From: DT-110 sp030148525
Lineage (GTDB): Bacteria > Bacteroidota > Bacteroidia > Chitinophagales > Saprospiraceae
Direction: 5' to 3'
Assembly (NCBI GenBank): GCA_965227445.1
Contig: OZ245751.1
Coordinates: forward strand, 5,022,001 to 5,086,000
Length of the DNA stretch: 64,000 nt
The notes under the pieces are model-generated. The model saw only the letters and a list, made by a program, of their open reading frames with translations, did no database searches and was not told the origin of the DNA. Shown here in pieces: positions 51,079 through 60,773 of this stretch. Each line of letters opens with the position of its first letter. Within the stretch, counting starts at the first letter, position 1. The position numbers and the translations under genes are program-made.

Positions 51079-52283
51079 TGTTTCTCCGCTACCTCCGCAA
51101 TCGTTTTTCCGATTGCCAGGGATGCCGTGGCTGCTGGTGAGGGTGCATTAACTACGTTCACAGCTCCCGGCTTTTCCAGAATTAAAAAGTCATCCACCAA
51201 ATTACCTCGTGGATCACAAGCCATCGCCCGCACCCCGGCTCCTCCGCGCATCAGATCATCCATACCCACCTCGGGGATCAGATGTTGTAAGGCCGTCACA
51301 AAGGCCCGCTTGCTGTAGGAGCGCCTCAGCTCATTAAGACCGAATTTCCATTGCCTGGAAGCCAGTTTCCGGAAACCCGGATGGCGGATAGTCTCCCATA
51401 GTTCCGACCAATTCACCTGACTCCGGTCGTACCCTTCGCGGGCAAAGGCCAAAACAGCACTAGGCCCCGCTTCAATACCACCGTGGATCATGCGGGTATA
51501 GTGTACCCCGAGAAAGGGAAAGGCCGGATTGGGGACCGGATAGATCAGGTTGTTGACCAAATATTCTTTCTCCCGGCGTAATTCGTAATACTCACCGCGA
51601 AAAGGCAAAATCTGGATCCCTTTTAAATCCTGTCCGGTCATAGTCGCGATCCGATCGGAATACAGCCCGGCGCAGTTGATGAGTACCTGACCATTGATCT
51701 CATCACCCGCTGCGGACCGAATTACCCATCCACTCTTTGTCTCTTCCACACCGGATACTTCAAACCCAAATCGAAGCCGGTGGCCTTTGGCGCGGACCAA
51801 ACGCGCGTAGGTACGAGTAACCTCCGCGTAATCGATGATACCCGTTTGTGGCACCAAGATTCCGTCAACGGCTGCTACGTGGGGTTCGCGTTCCCGTACC
51901 TCATCGGCCGAAATTCGACGAATACCAACCAGGCCGTTTTGGCGGCCGTGATCGATTATTTTATCCAACTGCGGCCGCTCCCACTCCCGGGTAGCCACGA
52001 TCACTTTTCCGCACAGATCGTATTCTATCCCGTGCTCATTACAAAAATCGATGAGCGCCAGATACCCCTCGCGACAATTTGTTGCCCGCAAACTTCCCGG
52101 CTGATAGTAAATCCCCGAATGGATCACACCACTATTGTGCCCCGTCTGGTGAGCAGCTACCTCCGCTTCCTTTTCCAAAACGGTGATCGACACTTCCGGA
52201 TGAGCTTCGCTAAGTCGCCAGGCAGTAGCCAGCCCAACAATACCTCCTCCAACAATTAGTACATGTTGTTGCATATCGTTCAT
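51063..52283 (-). CDS. lhgO: L-2-hydroxyglutarate oxidase/dehydrogenase
   Basis: A 406-residue FAD-dependent oxidase of the DAO superfamily that converts L-2-hydroxyglutarate to 2-oxoglutarate. It has the dinucleotide motif VLIVGGGIVGLATAWRL near the N-terminus, HQTGHNSGVIHSGIYY (typical of LhgO), a central RGEYYELRREKEYLVNNLIY, and late GGAGVRAMACDPRGNLVDDF. The start is taken at 52283; a second Met three codons on is equally possible. The last five codons and the stop lie inside a perfect 34-bp palindrome. Single gene between the wbpEDB-like operon and a T9SS cargo gene on the same strand. Confidence 0.92.
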   Translation of the reverse strand: MNDMQQHVLIVGGGIVGLATAWRLSEAHPEVSITVLEKEAEVAAHQTGHNSGVIHSGIYYQPGSLRATNCREGYLALIDFCNEHGIEYDLCGKVIVATREWERPQLDKIIDHGRQNGLVGIRRISADEVREREPHVAAVDGILVPQTGIIDYAEVTRTYARLVRAKGHRLRFGFEVSGVEETKSGWVIRSAAGDEINGQVLINCAGLYSDRIATMTGQDLKGIQILPFRGEYYELRREKEYLVNNLIYPVPNPAFPFLGVHYTRMIHGGIEAGPSAVLAFAREGYDRSQVNWSELWETIRHPGFRKLASRQWKFGLNELRRSYSKRAFVTALQHLIPEVGMDDLMRGGAGVRAMACDPRGNLVDDFLILEKPGAVNVVNAPSPAATASLAIGKTIAEVAEKHLEAV

Positions 52284-52328
52284 GCTCTTTTGAAAGTAGC
52301 CAGCATTTTCTTTTGCCGAAAGGCAAAA

Positions 52329-53438
52329 CTACGAACCGCCGATAATCAAACGCCCGGTCCATACCTGAGCACCTTCGCCAACACGCAAGATATACATTCC
52401 AACCGGCCAATCGAAAAGGGGAATTTCTCTATCCTCCGGTAACAGGCCGCGGTACCAAACCCGCCCCTGAAGATCAGAAATCTGAACCCATGGTTGCGCC
52501 GCCTCATCCGGTAATCGGATCGCTACATAATCTACAGCCGGTTGTGGGTATACCTCCGGAGGTGAACTCTCCGCCCCCGCTATCACCAATGTATCGGAAT
52601 ACGAACGGCTCCCATCCCGGTCGACCTGCTCAATGCGATACCGGACCGAACCCGAAAAAGGAGTACGATCCACATAGGTGTATTCCCGTAAATGATCGGA
52701 CCAGCCGGCAGCTGGTAACTGACCGATTGCCCGAAATGCCTGCCCCTCTTCCGATCGCTCCACGACAAAAAAGTCACTATTGTATTCCGCAACAGTAGTC
52801 CACCGTACCACGACCTGATCCGCTGTCCGGTCAGCCCGCACCACCCCCCAGGTCACCGGCAACAGGGACACGCCGGCAATGGCGACCTCGTCGATCCGCA
52901 AAGTAGCAGCCTGAGCTCCCGGGTCTTGTCCGTAGGGATAGATGTAGACACGCGCCCGTTCGCCCGGCCCCACTGACTGGTTGACGGCAAAGGAATGGGC
53001 CCCGCAGGAAGAGCCCACCTGCACCCCCGTTGCCAATCGATGGCGGTCACCTTCCACGTCAAAGTAGACGTCGAAGCGATCGGCTGAATACCCCGAACTC
53101 ACACTGGCACGCAGGGACACATAGGCCACCTCCAGCGAACGATCCGTGGTTCCGTTGCGGATCCCAAACAAGAAATAATCAGAACTGGAGCGACTGGTGG
53201 ATGTCGTCCAGAAATTGGTCGCCCACGACTCATTACCACCGCAAACATCGGGACTCCCTATACTGGTTCCGCCGTACAGACTCACGTAAGCCGTACTGAC
53301 CGTCGACGCCTTTTCACTGGCGAGAATAGGCGGATTAGGGCGAGTAGCCACATTTTCAAAATCCCAATAAGCTAAGGTAGACTGGCCTTTTACATGAAGG
53401 CACAAGACAAAGAGACAAAAGACTGGAAGATATTTCAT
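52329..53438 (-). CDS. Secreted protein with T9SS type A sorting tail
   Basis: A 369-residue exported protein: signal peptide (MKYLPVFCLFVLCLHVKGQ), a beta-rich N-terminal domain beginning STLAYWDFENVATRPNPP (a form frequent in Bacteroidota secreted lamin/endonuclease-type proteins), then a fibronectin-like segment (VVRWTTVAEYNSDFFVVERS), and a C-terminal T9SS sorting domain (EVYPQPAVDYVAIRLPDE; ISDLQGRVWYRG; WPVGMYILRVGEGAQVWTG). No catalytic motif was recognised, so it may be a surface or adhesion protein. ATG 53438 starts the signal peptide; the frame is open to 53570. Confidence 0.82.
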   Translation of the reverse strand: MKYLPVFCLFVLCLHVKGQSTLAYWDFENVATRPNPPILASEKASTVSTAYVSLYGGTSIGSPDVCGGNESWATNFWTTSTSRSSSDYFLFGIRNGTTDRSLEVAYVSLRASVSSGYSADRFDVYFDVEGDRHRLATGVQVGSSCGAHSFAVNQSVGPGERARVYIYPYGQDPGAQAATLRIDEVAIAGVSLLPVTWGVVRADRTADQVVVRWTTVAEYNSDFFVVERSEEGQAFRAIGQLPAAGWSDHLREYTYVDRTPFSGSVRYRIEQVDRDGSRSYSDTLVIAGAESSPPEVYPQPAVDYVAIRLPDEAAQPWVQISDLQGRVWYRGLLPEDREIPLFDWPVGMYILRVGEGAQVWTGRLIIGGS

Positions 53439-53576
53439 AACACACTGCTTTAAGCGGCCCGGTAAGGGCCCGATAGTATACAGGGTGTTAATCCGATTTA
53501 TTCCGCTACCAAATTGCCGGAATTGGCCGTTACTGGCAAGGGCTATATCGTCATACAGCTGACAAAGCACAACTTA

Positions 53577-54809
53577 TCAGGGGAGTAACAGACTGCTGTC
53601 CCCGAAGCTAAGAAAGCGAAAGTCGTTATCCAGCGCGTATTGGTACACTTTTTTCCAGTCCGGACCAATGATGGCAGCAATGAGCAGTAGCAGTGTGCTT
53701 TTAGGTTGGTGAAAATTGGTGATGAGGCCATCGATCAGACCAAAGGGGTAGCCCGGTGCGATCATCAGGCTGGTCTGTCCTTCCAGGTATTCTTTATCCT
53801 GCTTTCGCAAAAAGGCTTCCACCGCCTGCAAACTTTCCACAGGTCCCGGAAGGGGCTTTGGCAGGGTATAAGGCGTCCATTGTCCCACCTCCAGCTGCCG
53901 GAAGTCGGCAGCGGGCTGATGTAATAACCGGGCACCAAACCAATACACACTTTCCAGCAGGCGCGTACTTGTAGTACCAATGGGTATGATGGGGTTGCCG
54001 GCTTTTTTATGGGCTACCAATTCAGTGATCAGGCTGGCTTCGATCCGGATCGTCTCTTCGTGCATATGATGATCGCCGATGGTTTCGGTCTTCACGGGCA
54101 GAAAGGTACCGGCCCCCACGTGCAAGGTCACAAACCGGCGTTGAATACCTCGTTCATCCAGGGCCTCAAACACCCGATCCGTAAAATGCAGACCAGCCGT
54201 AGGTGCCGCTACCGACCCTTCCCACCGGGCGTAGATAGTCTGGTAGCGTTCCACGTCCGATTCCGTAGCGTCCCGATTCAAATACGGAGGCAAGGGAATA
54301 ATTCCGGCAGCTGCCAGCAATTCACCAAATGACACTTCCGAATCGGCCCAGGTGAAGCCAACTTCGAAAGCATCCTCCAATCGCCCGATCCGATGTACGT
54401 GCACCTCGATCTGCCTGCCGGCTAAGGTTACCGGTAACACCAATGGGCCCCGCTTCCACCGTTTGTTATTTCCGATCAGCGCTTTCCAACGCACCTCCCC
54501 GGTATTGGAAAAATTGAGCTGGTACTCTTGTGGATGGAGGGGCTCCAGACAAAGTACCTCCACCTTGGCACCGGTAGGTGTAGTCAGGTGCAGGCGTGCA
54601 TGAATTACCCTCGTATTATTGAACACCAGCATAGCATCAGCTGGTAACACTTCGGGGATATTCCGAAAAGAACTATGACTTATTTTTCCCTTATGGTACT
54701 CGAGTAGCTTCGCTTCATCACGCACTACAGCCGGAAACCTGGCGATCCGGTGATCGGGCAACTCGTAATCGTAGTCCTCAATATTTATTTTCTGTACGTC
54801 CTTCATCAT
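53577..54809 (-). CDS. queA: tRNA preQ1(34) S-adenosylmethionine ribosyltransferase-isomerase
   Basis: Transfers the ribosyl of AdoMet to preQ1 in tRNA to give epoxyqueuosine, the penultimate queuosine step. The 410-residue protein has the family blocks DYDYELPDHRIARFP near the N-terminus, MLVFNNTRVIHARL, VEVLCLEPL, YQTIYARWEGSVAAPTAGLHFT, and NFHQPKSTLLLLIAA near the end. It is longer than the about 350-residue E. coli QueA, as in other Bacteroidota. The ATG pair at 54804-54809 begins the protein; the open frame upstream reads through the hairpin at 54811-54884 and is not coding. It lies downstream of metH on the same strand (84 bp). Confidence 0.93.
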   Translation of the reverse strand: MMKDVQKINIEDYDYELPDHRIARFPAVVRDEAKLLEYHKGKISHSSFRNIPEVLPADAMLVFNNTRVIHARLHLTTPTGAKVEVLCLEPLHPQEYQLNFSNTGEVRWKALIGNNKRWKRGPLVLPVTLAGRQIEVHVHRIGRLEDAFEVGFTWADSEVSFGELLAAAGIIPLPPYLNRDATESDVERYQTIYARWEGSVAAPTAGLHFTDRVFEALDERGIQRRFVTLHVGAGTFLPVKTETIGDHHMHEETIRIEASLITELVAHKKAGNPIIPIGTTSTRLLESVYWFGARLLHQPAADFRQLEVGQWTPYTLPKPLPGPVESLQAVEAFLRKQDKEYLEGQTSLMIAPGYPFGLIDGLITNFHQPKSTLLLLIAAIIGPDWKKVYQYALDNDFRFLSFGDSSLLLP

Positions 54810-54810
54810 T

Positions 54811-54884
54811 GGTATTGGGTACCGGGTATTTTGTATAGGGACGAGGTAAATAGGTTGGGTACCTACTATTAAATACCCAATACC
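54811..54884. repeat. Inverted repeat GGTATTGGGTA between metH and queA
   Basis: GGTATTGGGTA (54811-54821) and TACCCAATACC (54874-54884) are exact complements. The 52-base interior holds related words (GGGTATT; AGGTTGGGTACCTA, partly palindromic). It starts 2 bases upstream of the queA ATG and ends 10 bases past the metH stop, so it fills the gap. Confidence 0.7.
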
Positions 54885-54893
54885 TTCTACCAA

Positions 54894-57800
54894 TCATACG
54901 TCATAATTCAAGACCGGAGAAAGCCAGCGTTCCGCTTCCTGTGTCGACATATTTTTGCGGGAAGCATAGTCCTCGACTTGGTCTTTACTGACTTCGCCAA
55001 GGCCGAAGTATTTCGATTCCGGATGACTAAAGTACCACCCACTTACCGAAGCAGCCGGATACATGGCATAGCTTTCGGTCAGCTTAATGCCGGTTTGAGA
55101 CGCTACGTCGAGCAACTCCCAAAGGGTACCTTTTTCAGTATGTTCGGGACAGGCCGGGTAGCCCGGTGCCGGCCGGATACCCGAGTACTTCTCGGCGATC
55201 AGGGCATCGTTGTCGAGGGCTTCATTGCGAGCATATCCCCAAAATTCGGTGCGCACCCGCTGGTGCAAGCGTTCTGCCATTGCCTCAGCCAGACGATCGG
55301 CCAGGGCTTTCAGCATGATGGCGTGGTAGTCATCATGGTCCTCCTCGAAGCGACGCACGTGTTCTTCAATGCCAATTCCGGCAGTAACGGCGAAAGCACC
55401 TACGTAATCCTCCTTCCCGGACTCAACCGGTGCGATGAAATCAGAAAGGCAGAAATTGGGTTGGCCTGGAGCCTTTTTACGCTGCTGCCGCAGGTTACGC
55501 AAGTGGGTACGAACCTCTCCCCGCGAACCATCGGTATATATCTCAATATCGTCGCCACTGGCGTTGGCCGGGAACAATCCGATGATCGCTTTGGCCTGTA
55601 GCCACCCTTCGTCAATGATCTGACGTAACATAGATCGCGCATCATTGTAGAGCTTTTGGGCTTCTTGCCCGACCGTTTCGTCCTCGAGAATGGCCGGAAA
55701 CTTGCCCTTCAGTTGCCAACTGGTAAAAAAGGGTGTCCAGTCGATGTACTCCGTCAACTCCTCCAGCGAGTAATCGTCGAGCAGGTGGATTCCCGGCTTT
55801 TTGGGAACGGGTGGCTCGTAGGCTGACCAATCGATCTGAAAGGCATTTTCTCTGGCCTTGCCCAGTGTAATGTATTTTTTATTGGACTTGCGGTTACCGC
55901 GGTGCTCCCGGACCTTTTCGTAATTTGAACGAACGTCGAGAATAAAGTTTGACCGGGTACTCTCGTCCTCGTGGAGGAGGCTGCTCGCGACGCCCACCGC
56001 CCGGGAAGCGTCCAATACGTGTACCACCGGCCCCGAGTAGGCCGGCTCAACCTTAACTGCCGTATGTGTTTTGGAGGTCGTGGCACCACCGATCAACAAA
56101 GGAATATCAAAGCCCAATCGCTCCATTTCTTTGGCAACGTACACCATTTCGTCCAGTGAGGGAGTAATCAGGCCACTTAGTCCAATAATGTCCGCTCCAA
56201 TCTCTTTGGCCTTTTTCAGAATCTTGTCGGCCGGTACCATGACGCCCATATCCTCGATATCGAAGTTATTACAAGCCAATACGACACCAACAATATTTTT
56301 TCCTATATCGTGCACATCTCCTTTAACGGTAGCCAACAGTATCTTTCCTTTTTCCTGGCCGCCCGATTCGGCTTTTTCCTTTTCAATATAAGGCGTGAGA
56401 TAAGCTACTGCCTTTTTCATTACGCGGGCACTTTTGACAACCTGCGGCAAGAACATCTTACCGGAACCGAATAAATCCCCTACCACATTCATCCCGTCCA
56501 TCAATGGGCCTTCAATCACTTCCAGAGGACGGTCCGCCGACTGGCGCGCTTCCTCCGTATCTTCGATTATAAACTCGGTAATTCCACGCACCAGTGCGTA
56601 TTCCAAACGCTTATTCAGGGGTTGCTCCCGCCAGCTTAAGTCCTTTTTAATGGAGCGCCCGCCTTCACCTTTTACGCTTTCCGCAAAATCGGTGAGGCGT
56701 TCGGTGGCGTCTTCCCGCCGATTGAAGAGAACGTCTTCGACGCGCTCCAGCAGGTCTTTGGGAATGTCCTCGTATACTTCGATCATCCCGGCATTCACAA
56801 TTCCCATATCCATACCCGCCCGAATGGCGTGGTACAAAAAGGCGGAGTGCATAGCTTCCCGCACTACGTTATTGCCGCGGAAGGAAAATGAAATATTGCT
56901 GACGCCCCCGCTTATCATGGCACCCGGGCAAGCCTCTTTGATCCGGCGGGTAGCATCGATGTAGGCAACGGCATAACCATTGTGCTCTTCAATACCCGTG
57001 GCTACAGCAAAAATATTGGGATCGAATATGATATCCTGCGGTCGGAATCCCACCTTCTCGGTCAGGATTTTATAGGCACGCTTACAAATCTCCACTTTAC
57101 GGTCAGCGGTATCGGCCTGCCCGTCTTCATCAAAGGCCATCACCACCACGGCTGCTCCGTAGCGACGACAGACCTGGGCCTGTCGCAGAAACGCTTCTTC
57201 GCCTTCCTTAAGGGAAATGGAGTTGACCACGCACTTACCCTGGACACATTTCAGGCCGGCCTCAATCACGTGAAATTTGGACGAATCGATCATGATAGGC
57301 AGTTTGGCAATATCCGGTTCGGCCATGACCAGATTCAGAAAGGTCTGCATAGCTTCCTCTGAATCCAGGAGGCCCTCATCCATATTGACATCGATGATTT
57401 GAGCCCCTCCTTCCACCTGATGCTGAGCTACCGAGAGTGCTTCATCGTAATCACCCGATTTAATGAGTCGGGCAAATTTGCGGGAACCGGTCACATTGGT
57501 TCGCTCTCCGACATTGACGAAGTTGGTTTCGGGGCGTATTATCAGGGGCTCCAAGCCACTCAACATTGCGTACTCGGAGCGTGGGCTGCGTTTCCTGGGT
57601 GGTAGCCCCGCCACCGCCTCGGCCATCAATTTAATGTGATCGGGCGTAGTACCGCAGCACCCACCGATCATATTTACCAATCCGCTGCTGGCAAACTCCC
57701 GGATGTAATTGCGCATTTCTTCGGGCTCCTGATCGTACTCGCCAAACTCATTGGGCAGGCCCGCATTCGGATAAGCACTGACAAAACAATCGGAAATGCC

Positions 57801-58577
57801 GGACAGATTTTCCAGGTGAGGACGCATTTCCTCCGCGCCTAGTGCACAATTCAAGCCTATGCTCAAAATCGGCATGTGACTTACGCTGATATAAAAGGCT
57901 TCCACGGTTTGTCCCGATAAGGTACGCCCCGATGCATCGGTGATGGTTCCCGAGATCATGATGGGCAGCGTTCGCCCAGTCTCCTCGAACAACACATCGA
58001 TGGCGTAGAGTGCGGCCTTGGCATTCAGGGTATCCGTAATTGTTTCGATCAGCAACAGATCGGCACCACCATCCATCAATCCTTTGGCCTGTTCGTAGTA
58101 CGCCTCCCGGAGCTGATCGAAGGTAACATTTCGAAATCCAGGATTATTCACATCGGGCGACAGGGAGGCTACCCGATTGGTTGGTCCCATCGCACCGGCG
58201 ACGTAACGAGGCCTGGCAGGGTTGGCTTCGGTCGCAGCTTTGACTGCTTCGGCAGCAATACGGGCGGAGGCTACATTCAATTCGTAGGCCAGGTCTGAGG
58301 TATTGTAATCGGCCTGGGCAATGGAGGTAGCGGAAAAAGTATTCGTTTCAATGATATCAGCTCCCGCCTCCAGATACGCATCGTGGATCGCCCGGATAAT
58401 CTTTGGCCGAGTCAAGGACAAGAGTTCATTATTGCCTTTAAGGTCTTTGGCAGAATTGGCAAAACGCTCACCTCGATAGTCATCTTCCTGCAATTGATAT
58501 TGCTGGATCATGGTACCCATGGCCCCGTCGATAACGAGGATTCGCTTTTCCAGCTGTTCTTGGATGGATGGTTTCAT
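54894..58577 (-). CDS. metH: Cobalamin-dependent methionine synthase
   Basis: Transfers methyl from 5-methyltetrahydrofolate to homocysteine through cobalamin. The 1227-residue enzyme has all four modules: homocysteine domain with zinc Cys in GLNCALGAEEM and MIGGCCGTTPDHI (about 1-330), pterin domain (NVGERTNVTGSRKFARLI, about 360-620), cap and cobalamin domain with KGDVHDIGKNIVGVVLACNN (DxHxxG His ligand), and C-terminal reactivation (AdoMet) domain (RTEFWGYARNEALDND; RPAPGYPACPEHTEK). ATG 58575-58577 (MKPSIQEQLEKRILVIDGAMG) is chosen; the exact promoter octamer at 58635-58642 puts the transcription start downstream of the alternative ATG 58637. No cobalamin riboswitch was found upstream. 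Confidence 0.96.
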   Translation of the reverse strand: MKPSIQEQLEKRILVIDGAMGTMIQQYQLQEDDYRGERFANSAKDLKGNNELLSLTRPKIIRAIHDAYLEAGADIIETNTFSATSIAQADYNTSDLAYELNVASARIAAEAVKAATEANPARPRYVAGAMGPTNRVASLSPDVNNPGFRNVTFDQLREAYYEQAKGLMDGGADLLLIETITDTLNAKAALYAIDVLFEETGRTLPIMISGTITDASGRTLSGQTVEAFYISVSHMPILSIGLNCALGAEEMRPHLENLSGISDCFVSAYPNAGLPNEFGEYDQEPEEMRNYIREFASSGLVNMIGGCCGTTPDHIKLMAEAVAGLPPRKRSPRSEYAMLSGLEPLIIRPETNFVNVGERTNVTGSRKFARLIKSGDYDEALSVAQHQVEGGAQIIDVNMDEGLLDSEEAMQTFLNLVMAEPDIAKLPIMIDSSKFHVIEAGLKCVQGKCVVNSISLKEGEEAFLRQAQVCRRYGAAVVVMAFDEDGQADTADRKVEICKRAYKILTEKVGFRPQDIIFDPNIFAVATGIEEHNGYAVAYIDATRRIKEACPGAMISGGVSNISFSFRGNNVVREAMHSAFLYHAIRAGMDMGIVNAGMIEVYEDIPKDLLERVEDVLFNRREDATERLTDFAESVKGEGGRSIKKDLSWREQPLNKRLEYALVRGITEFIIEDTEEARQSADRPLEVIEGPLMDGMNVVGDLFGSGKMFLPQVVKSARVMKKAVAYLTPYIEKEKAESGGQEKGKILLATVKGDVHDIGKNIVGVVLACNNFDIEDMGVMVPADKILKKAKEIGADIIGLSGLITPSLDEMVYVAKEMERLGFDIPLLIGGATTSKTHTAVKVEPAYSGPVVHVLDASRAVGVASSLLHEDESTRSNFILDVRSNYEKVREHRGNRKSNKKYITLGKARENAFQIDWSAYEPPVPKKPGIHLLDDYSLEELTEYIDWTPFFTSWQLKGKFPAILEDETVGQEAQKLYNDARSMLRQIIDEGWLQAKAIIGLFPANASGDDIEIYTDGSRGEVRTHLRNLRQQRKKAPGQPNFCLSDFIAPVESGKEDYVGAFAVTAGIGIEEHVRRFEEDHDDYHAIMLKALADRLAEAMAERLHQRVRTEFWGYARNEALDNDALIAEKYSGIRPAPGYPACPEHTEKGTLWELLDVASQTGIKLTESYAMYPAASVSGWYFSHPESKYFGLGEVSKDQVEDYASRKNMSTQEAERWLSPVLNYDV

Positions 58578-58634
58578 GTTTACCCTGTATTTATAGAGTT
58601 CGGCCACTTCTATAGCACCGGCTCCGTTTTTCGA

Positions 58635-58642
58635 CAAATGTA
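58635..58642 (-). promoter_or_regulatory. metH: Promoter -7 element TACATTTG for metH
   Basis: An exact TAnnTTTG octamer on the minus strand, about 58 bp before the chosen ATG. The -33 position lacks TTTG, so this is a partial match. It overlaps the alternative ATG at 58635-58637, which it therefore disfavours. Confidence 0.45.
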
Positions 58643-58851
58643 GATAATTAACACATTACGTACGCAGTACTCATTAGGTTGTAACATAGAGATGTAGATC
58701 TTACTTTTGTATTATTTAACCTCGCAAAAGGCAACGGATGGCTTCTCCTCGTTTTAAGATTTTGCCAAAAAAAGGAAATAAGAACTGTAACCACATTTCC
58801 AAAGCACCGTATCATGGCATATACCGACATCGAAATAGCTTAAATTTTTAA

Positions 58852-59016
58852 GACATTCGAGTTTGTATAAACCGGCGAGATACGGTTTGGTACGACATCA
58901 AAACAAATCACGGCGGTATAGTTCCCCACATCGTCAGTCAACCCACCTTCACTGCAGTACAGAAAAACATCCCACTAACCGGGATCAGCGTAGGACCTAA
59001 CCACAGCGTCCCTTGA
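58852..59016 (+). pseudogene. Possible short coding remnant before the cytochrome c peroxidase gene
   Basis: Within the 478-bp gap 58578-59055 one frame is open from 58852 to TGA 59014-59016 and reads protein-like (INRRDTVWYDIKTNHGG, then PLTGISVGPNHSVP) but has no start codon. Another frame over the same bases is also open, so this may be chance. If real it is a fragment of a secreted-type beta protein. Nothing else was found in the gap except the metH promoter. Confidence 0.25.
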
Positions 59017-59055
59017 AACTGTTATTGACCGTAAACTATTAAGTGCTCAAAACAA

Positions 59056-60402
59056 ATGACGACCACAATCCGCGCACTATTCGCTCTATTTCTGATCGTG
59101 TTGGTGTACAGTTGTACCCAGGATGAGCTGATCAACCCACTCGATGCCCGGTTGAATCAGCAGCTTCGCAGCCTGGCACCCAACGGGTCGATCGAAGATT
59201 TTGTACTACCCGCAGCCGATGACTACGCTGCCATTCCGGCCGGCCGTCAAAATCCAATTACCGCAAAAAAAGTGGCCCTTGGCCAACAATTGTTTTACGA
59301 AACCGGACTCGCCCGCGATGCCCGACATGCAGAAGGAATAGGGTCTTACTCCTGTGCCAGCTGCCACATACCCTCGTCCGGATTTACGCCGGGGCGGGCC
59401 CAGGGCATAGCTGATGGTGGAAGTGGTATTGGTACTACCGGAGCGGCCCGAACCAAACACTATGCTTACGCCGAAGATGAGATCGATGTACAAGGTGCTC
59501 GTCCACTTAGCTTACTCAATGTAGCATACGTAACCAATACCACCTGGAGCGGAAAATTTGGTGCCTACTACGCCAATGAAGATACGAAGGAGTACTGGGG
59601 ACATCCCGACGAAGACACAGAAATAAACCACTTGGGCCTTGATGGCCTCGAAAGCCAAAACATAGAGGGACTTATTATTCACCGCATGTCGGTCGATGAG
59701 TACGTCCTCGACACCCTGGGTTACCGCAGTATGTTTGACGCAGCTTTTGCTGATTGGGATGAGGAAGAGCGGTACACCAGGAAAGCAACCAGTTTTGCAA
59801 TATCAGCTTACCTGCGTACCCTTTTGACCACCGAGGCTCCCTGGCAGGAATACCTGAAAGGTAATCAGGCAGCACTGGACGAGGTGGAGAAACAAGGTGC
59901 CCTCCTGTTTTACGGCAAGGCCGGATGTTACCGTTGCCACCAGGGGCCGGCCATGAGCTCGGTATCTTTCTATGCTTTGGGGGTAAAGGACCTGGATCAA
60001 CATCCTGTCTCCCTGGCTACCGGCCCTGATGACATCCGAAATAAAGGTCGCGGTGGTTTCACGGGCCGTACCGAAGACCTCTACAAATTCAAAGTGCCTG
60101 GTATATACAATATGGCAGATGTCGGGTTCTACTTCCACGGTAGCAGTAAAGAAAGTCTGCGGGAAGTCGTGCAATATTTTAACGCAGGTGAACCCGAAAA
60201 CGATCGGGTTCCCAAAGAACAACTTGCCCCCCAATTTCACCCCCTACACTTAACCGAGGCAGAAGTGGATGCATTAACATATTTTTTGGAGCACAGTTTA
60301 CGCGACCCGAACCTGGAGCGTTACGTGCCCTCACAAATCCGATCAGGTAACTGTTTCCCCAATAATGATCCTCAATCCAGGGTCGAGCTGGGATGCAACT
60401 AA
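59056..60402 (+). CDS. Di-heme cytochrome c peroxidase (MauG/CCP family) lipoprotein
   Basis: A 448-residue lipoprotein (lipobox VYSC, Cys20) with two c-type heme sites, CASCH (Cys100, Cys103, His104) and CYRCH (Cys291, Cys294, His295), and the family blocks LGQQLFYETGLA, VAYVTNTTWSGKFGAYY and FKVPGIYNMADVGFYFHGS. It probably reduces hydrogen peroxide in the periplasm using a cytochrome c donor, although MauG-like oxidation of a substrate protein cannot be excluded. Cytochrome maturation genes are not in the window. Single gene; its 3' side opens into the repeat-rich region 60403-61019. Confidence 0.93.
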   Translation: MTTTIRALFALFLIVLVYSCTQDELINPLDARLNQQLRSLAPNGSIEDFVLPAADDYAAIPAGRQNPITAKKVALGQQLFYETGLARDARHAEGIGSYSCASCHIPSSGFTPGRAQGIADGGSGIGTTGAARTKHYAYAEDEIDVQGARPLSLLNVAYVTNTTWSGKFGAYYANEDTKEYWGHPDEDTEINHLGLDGLESQNIEGLIIHRMSVDEYVLDTLGYRSMFDAAFADWDEEERYTRKATSFAISAYLRTLLTTEAPWQEYLKGNQAALDEVEKQGALLFYGKAGCYRCHQGPAMSSVSFYALGVKDLDQHPVSLATGPDDIRNKGRGGFTGRTEDLYKFKVPGIYNMADVGFYFHGSSKESLREVVQYFNAGEPENDRVPKEQLAPQFHPLHLTEAEVDALTYFLEHSLRDPNLERYVPSQIRSGNCFPNNDPQSRVELGCN

Positions 60403-60426
60403 ACGGTCGCCTAACGCAGAGGATTT

Positions 60427-60443
60427 GGAAATCGGAGGTCGGA
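60427..60443. repeat. Dispersed repeat GGAAATCGGAGGTCGGA
   Basis: A 17-base segment identical to 4274-4290 in this window, here followed by a second AATCGG word. It begins 25 bases after the cytochrome c peroxidase stop. Confidence 0.6.
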
Positions 60444-60580
60444 AATCGGAAATGATGCTAAAGCGGGCCCTCCTTCGTACGTCGGACTCCGGCGGGCGGG
60501 AAATCGAACGTGCAACTGGACAGCTATCTAACATTATATACTCGTTTTTTTTACCGGTTATTGAAGAGCTTTGACAACCT

Positions 60581-60715
60581 CAGGTTTGAGGTTTGAGGTG
60601 TGAGGTGTGAGGTGTGAGGCCAGGTAATAGGTTAGGTTGTAGTTTTGAGGTATGCCCCAAGCTAGGTACACCTGTAACCTTACCTCATACCCCAAACCTC
60701 AAACCTAAAACCTGG
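60581..60715. repeat. GGTTTGAGG-family inverted-repeat element, copy A
   Basis: The left side carries CAGGTTTGAGGTTTGAGG and several GTGTGAGG words; the right side ends with CCCCAAACCTCAAACC and AAAACCTGG, complementary to it. The middle contains a 44-base core (60630-60673) that recurs with one difference in copy B. The segment GGTGTGAGGCCAGGTAA complements the unit of the 46.5-46.9 kb array. Confidence 0.85.
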
Positions 60716-60742
60716 TATAATCGCGCTATGAAACATTGAAGG

Positions 60743-60773
60743 ACCCTCCCGCTTTATGCGGAGGGTTTTTTTT
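60743..60773 (+). terminator. Strong rho-independent terminator between the two repeat elements
   Basis: ACCCTCCCGC (60743-60752) pairs with GCGGAGGGT (60758-60766), one C bulged, around TTTAT, followed by a run of eight T. It is 340 bp past the peroxidase stop and 247 bp before the cysC start, so the transcript it ends is unclear; it may end the peroxidase mRNA after copy A. Confidence 0.8.

Noticed and set aside
58638..58850. Cobalamin or SAM riboswitch upstream of metH
   Set aside because: No B12-box (GCCACTG-type) or SAM-I core motifs could be found, and the predicted transcription start leaves only about 50 nt of leader.
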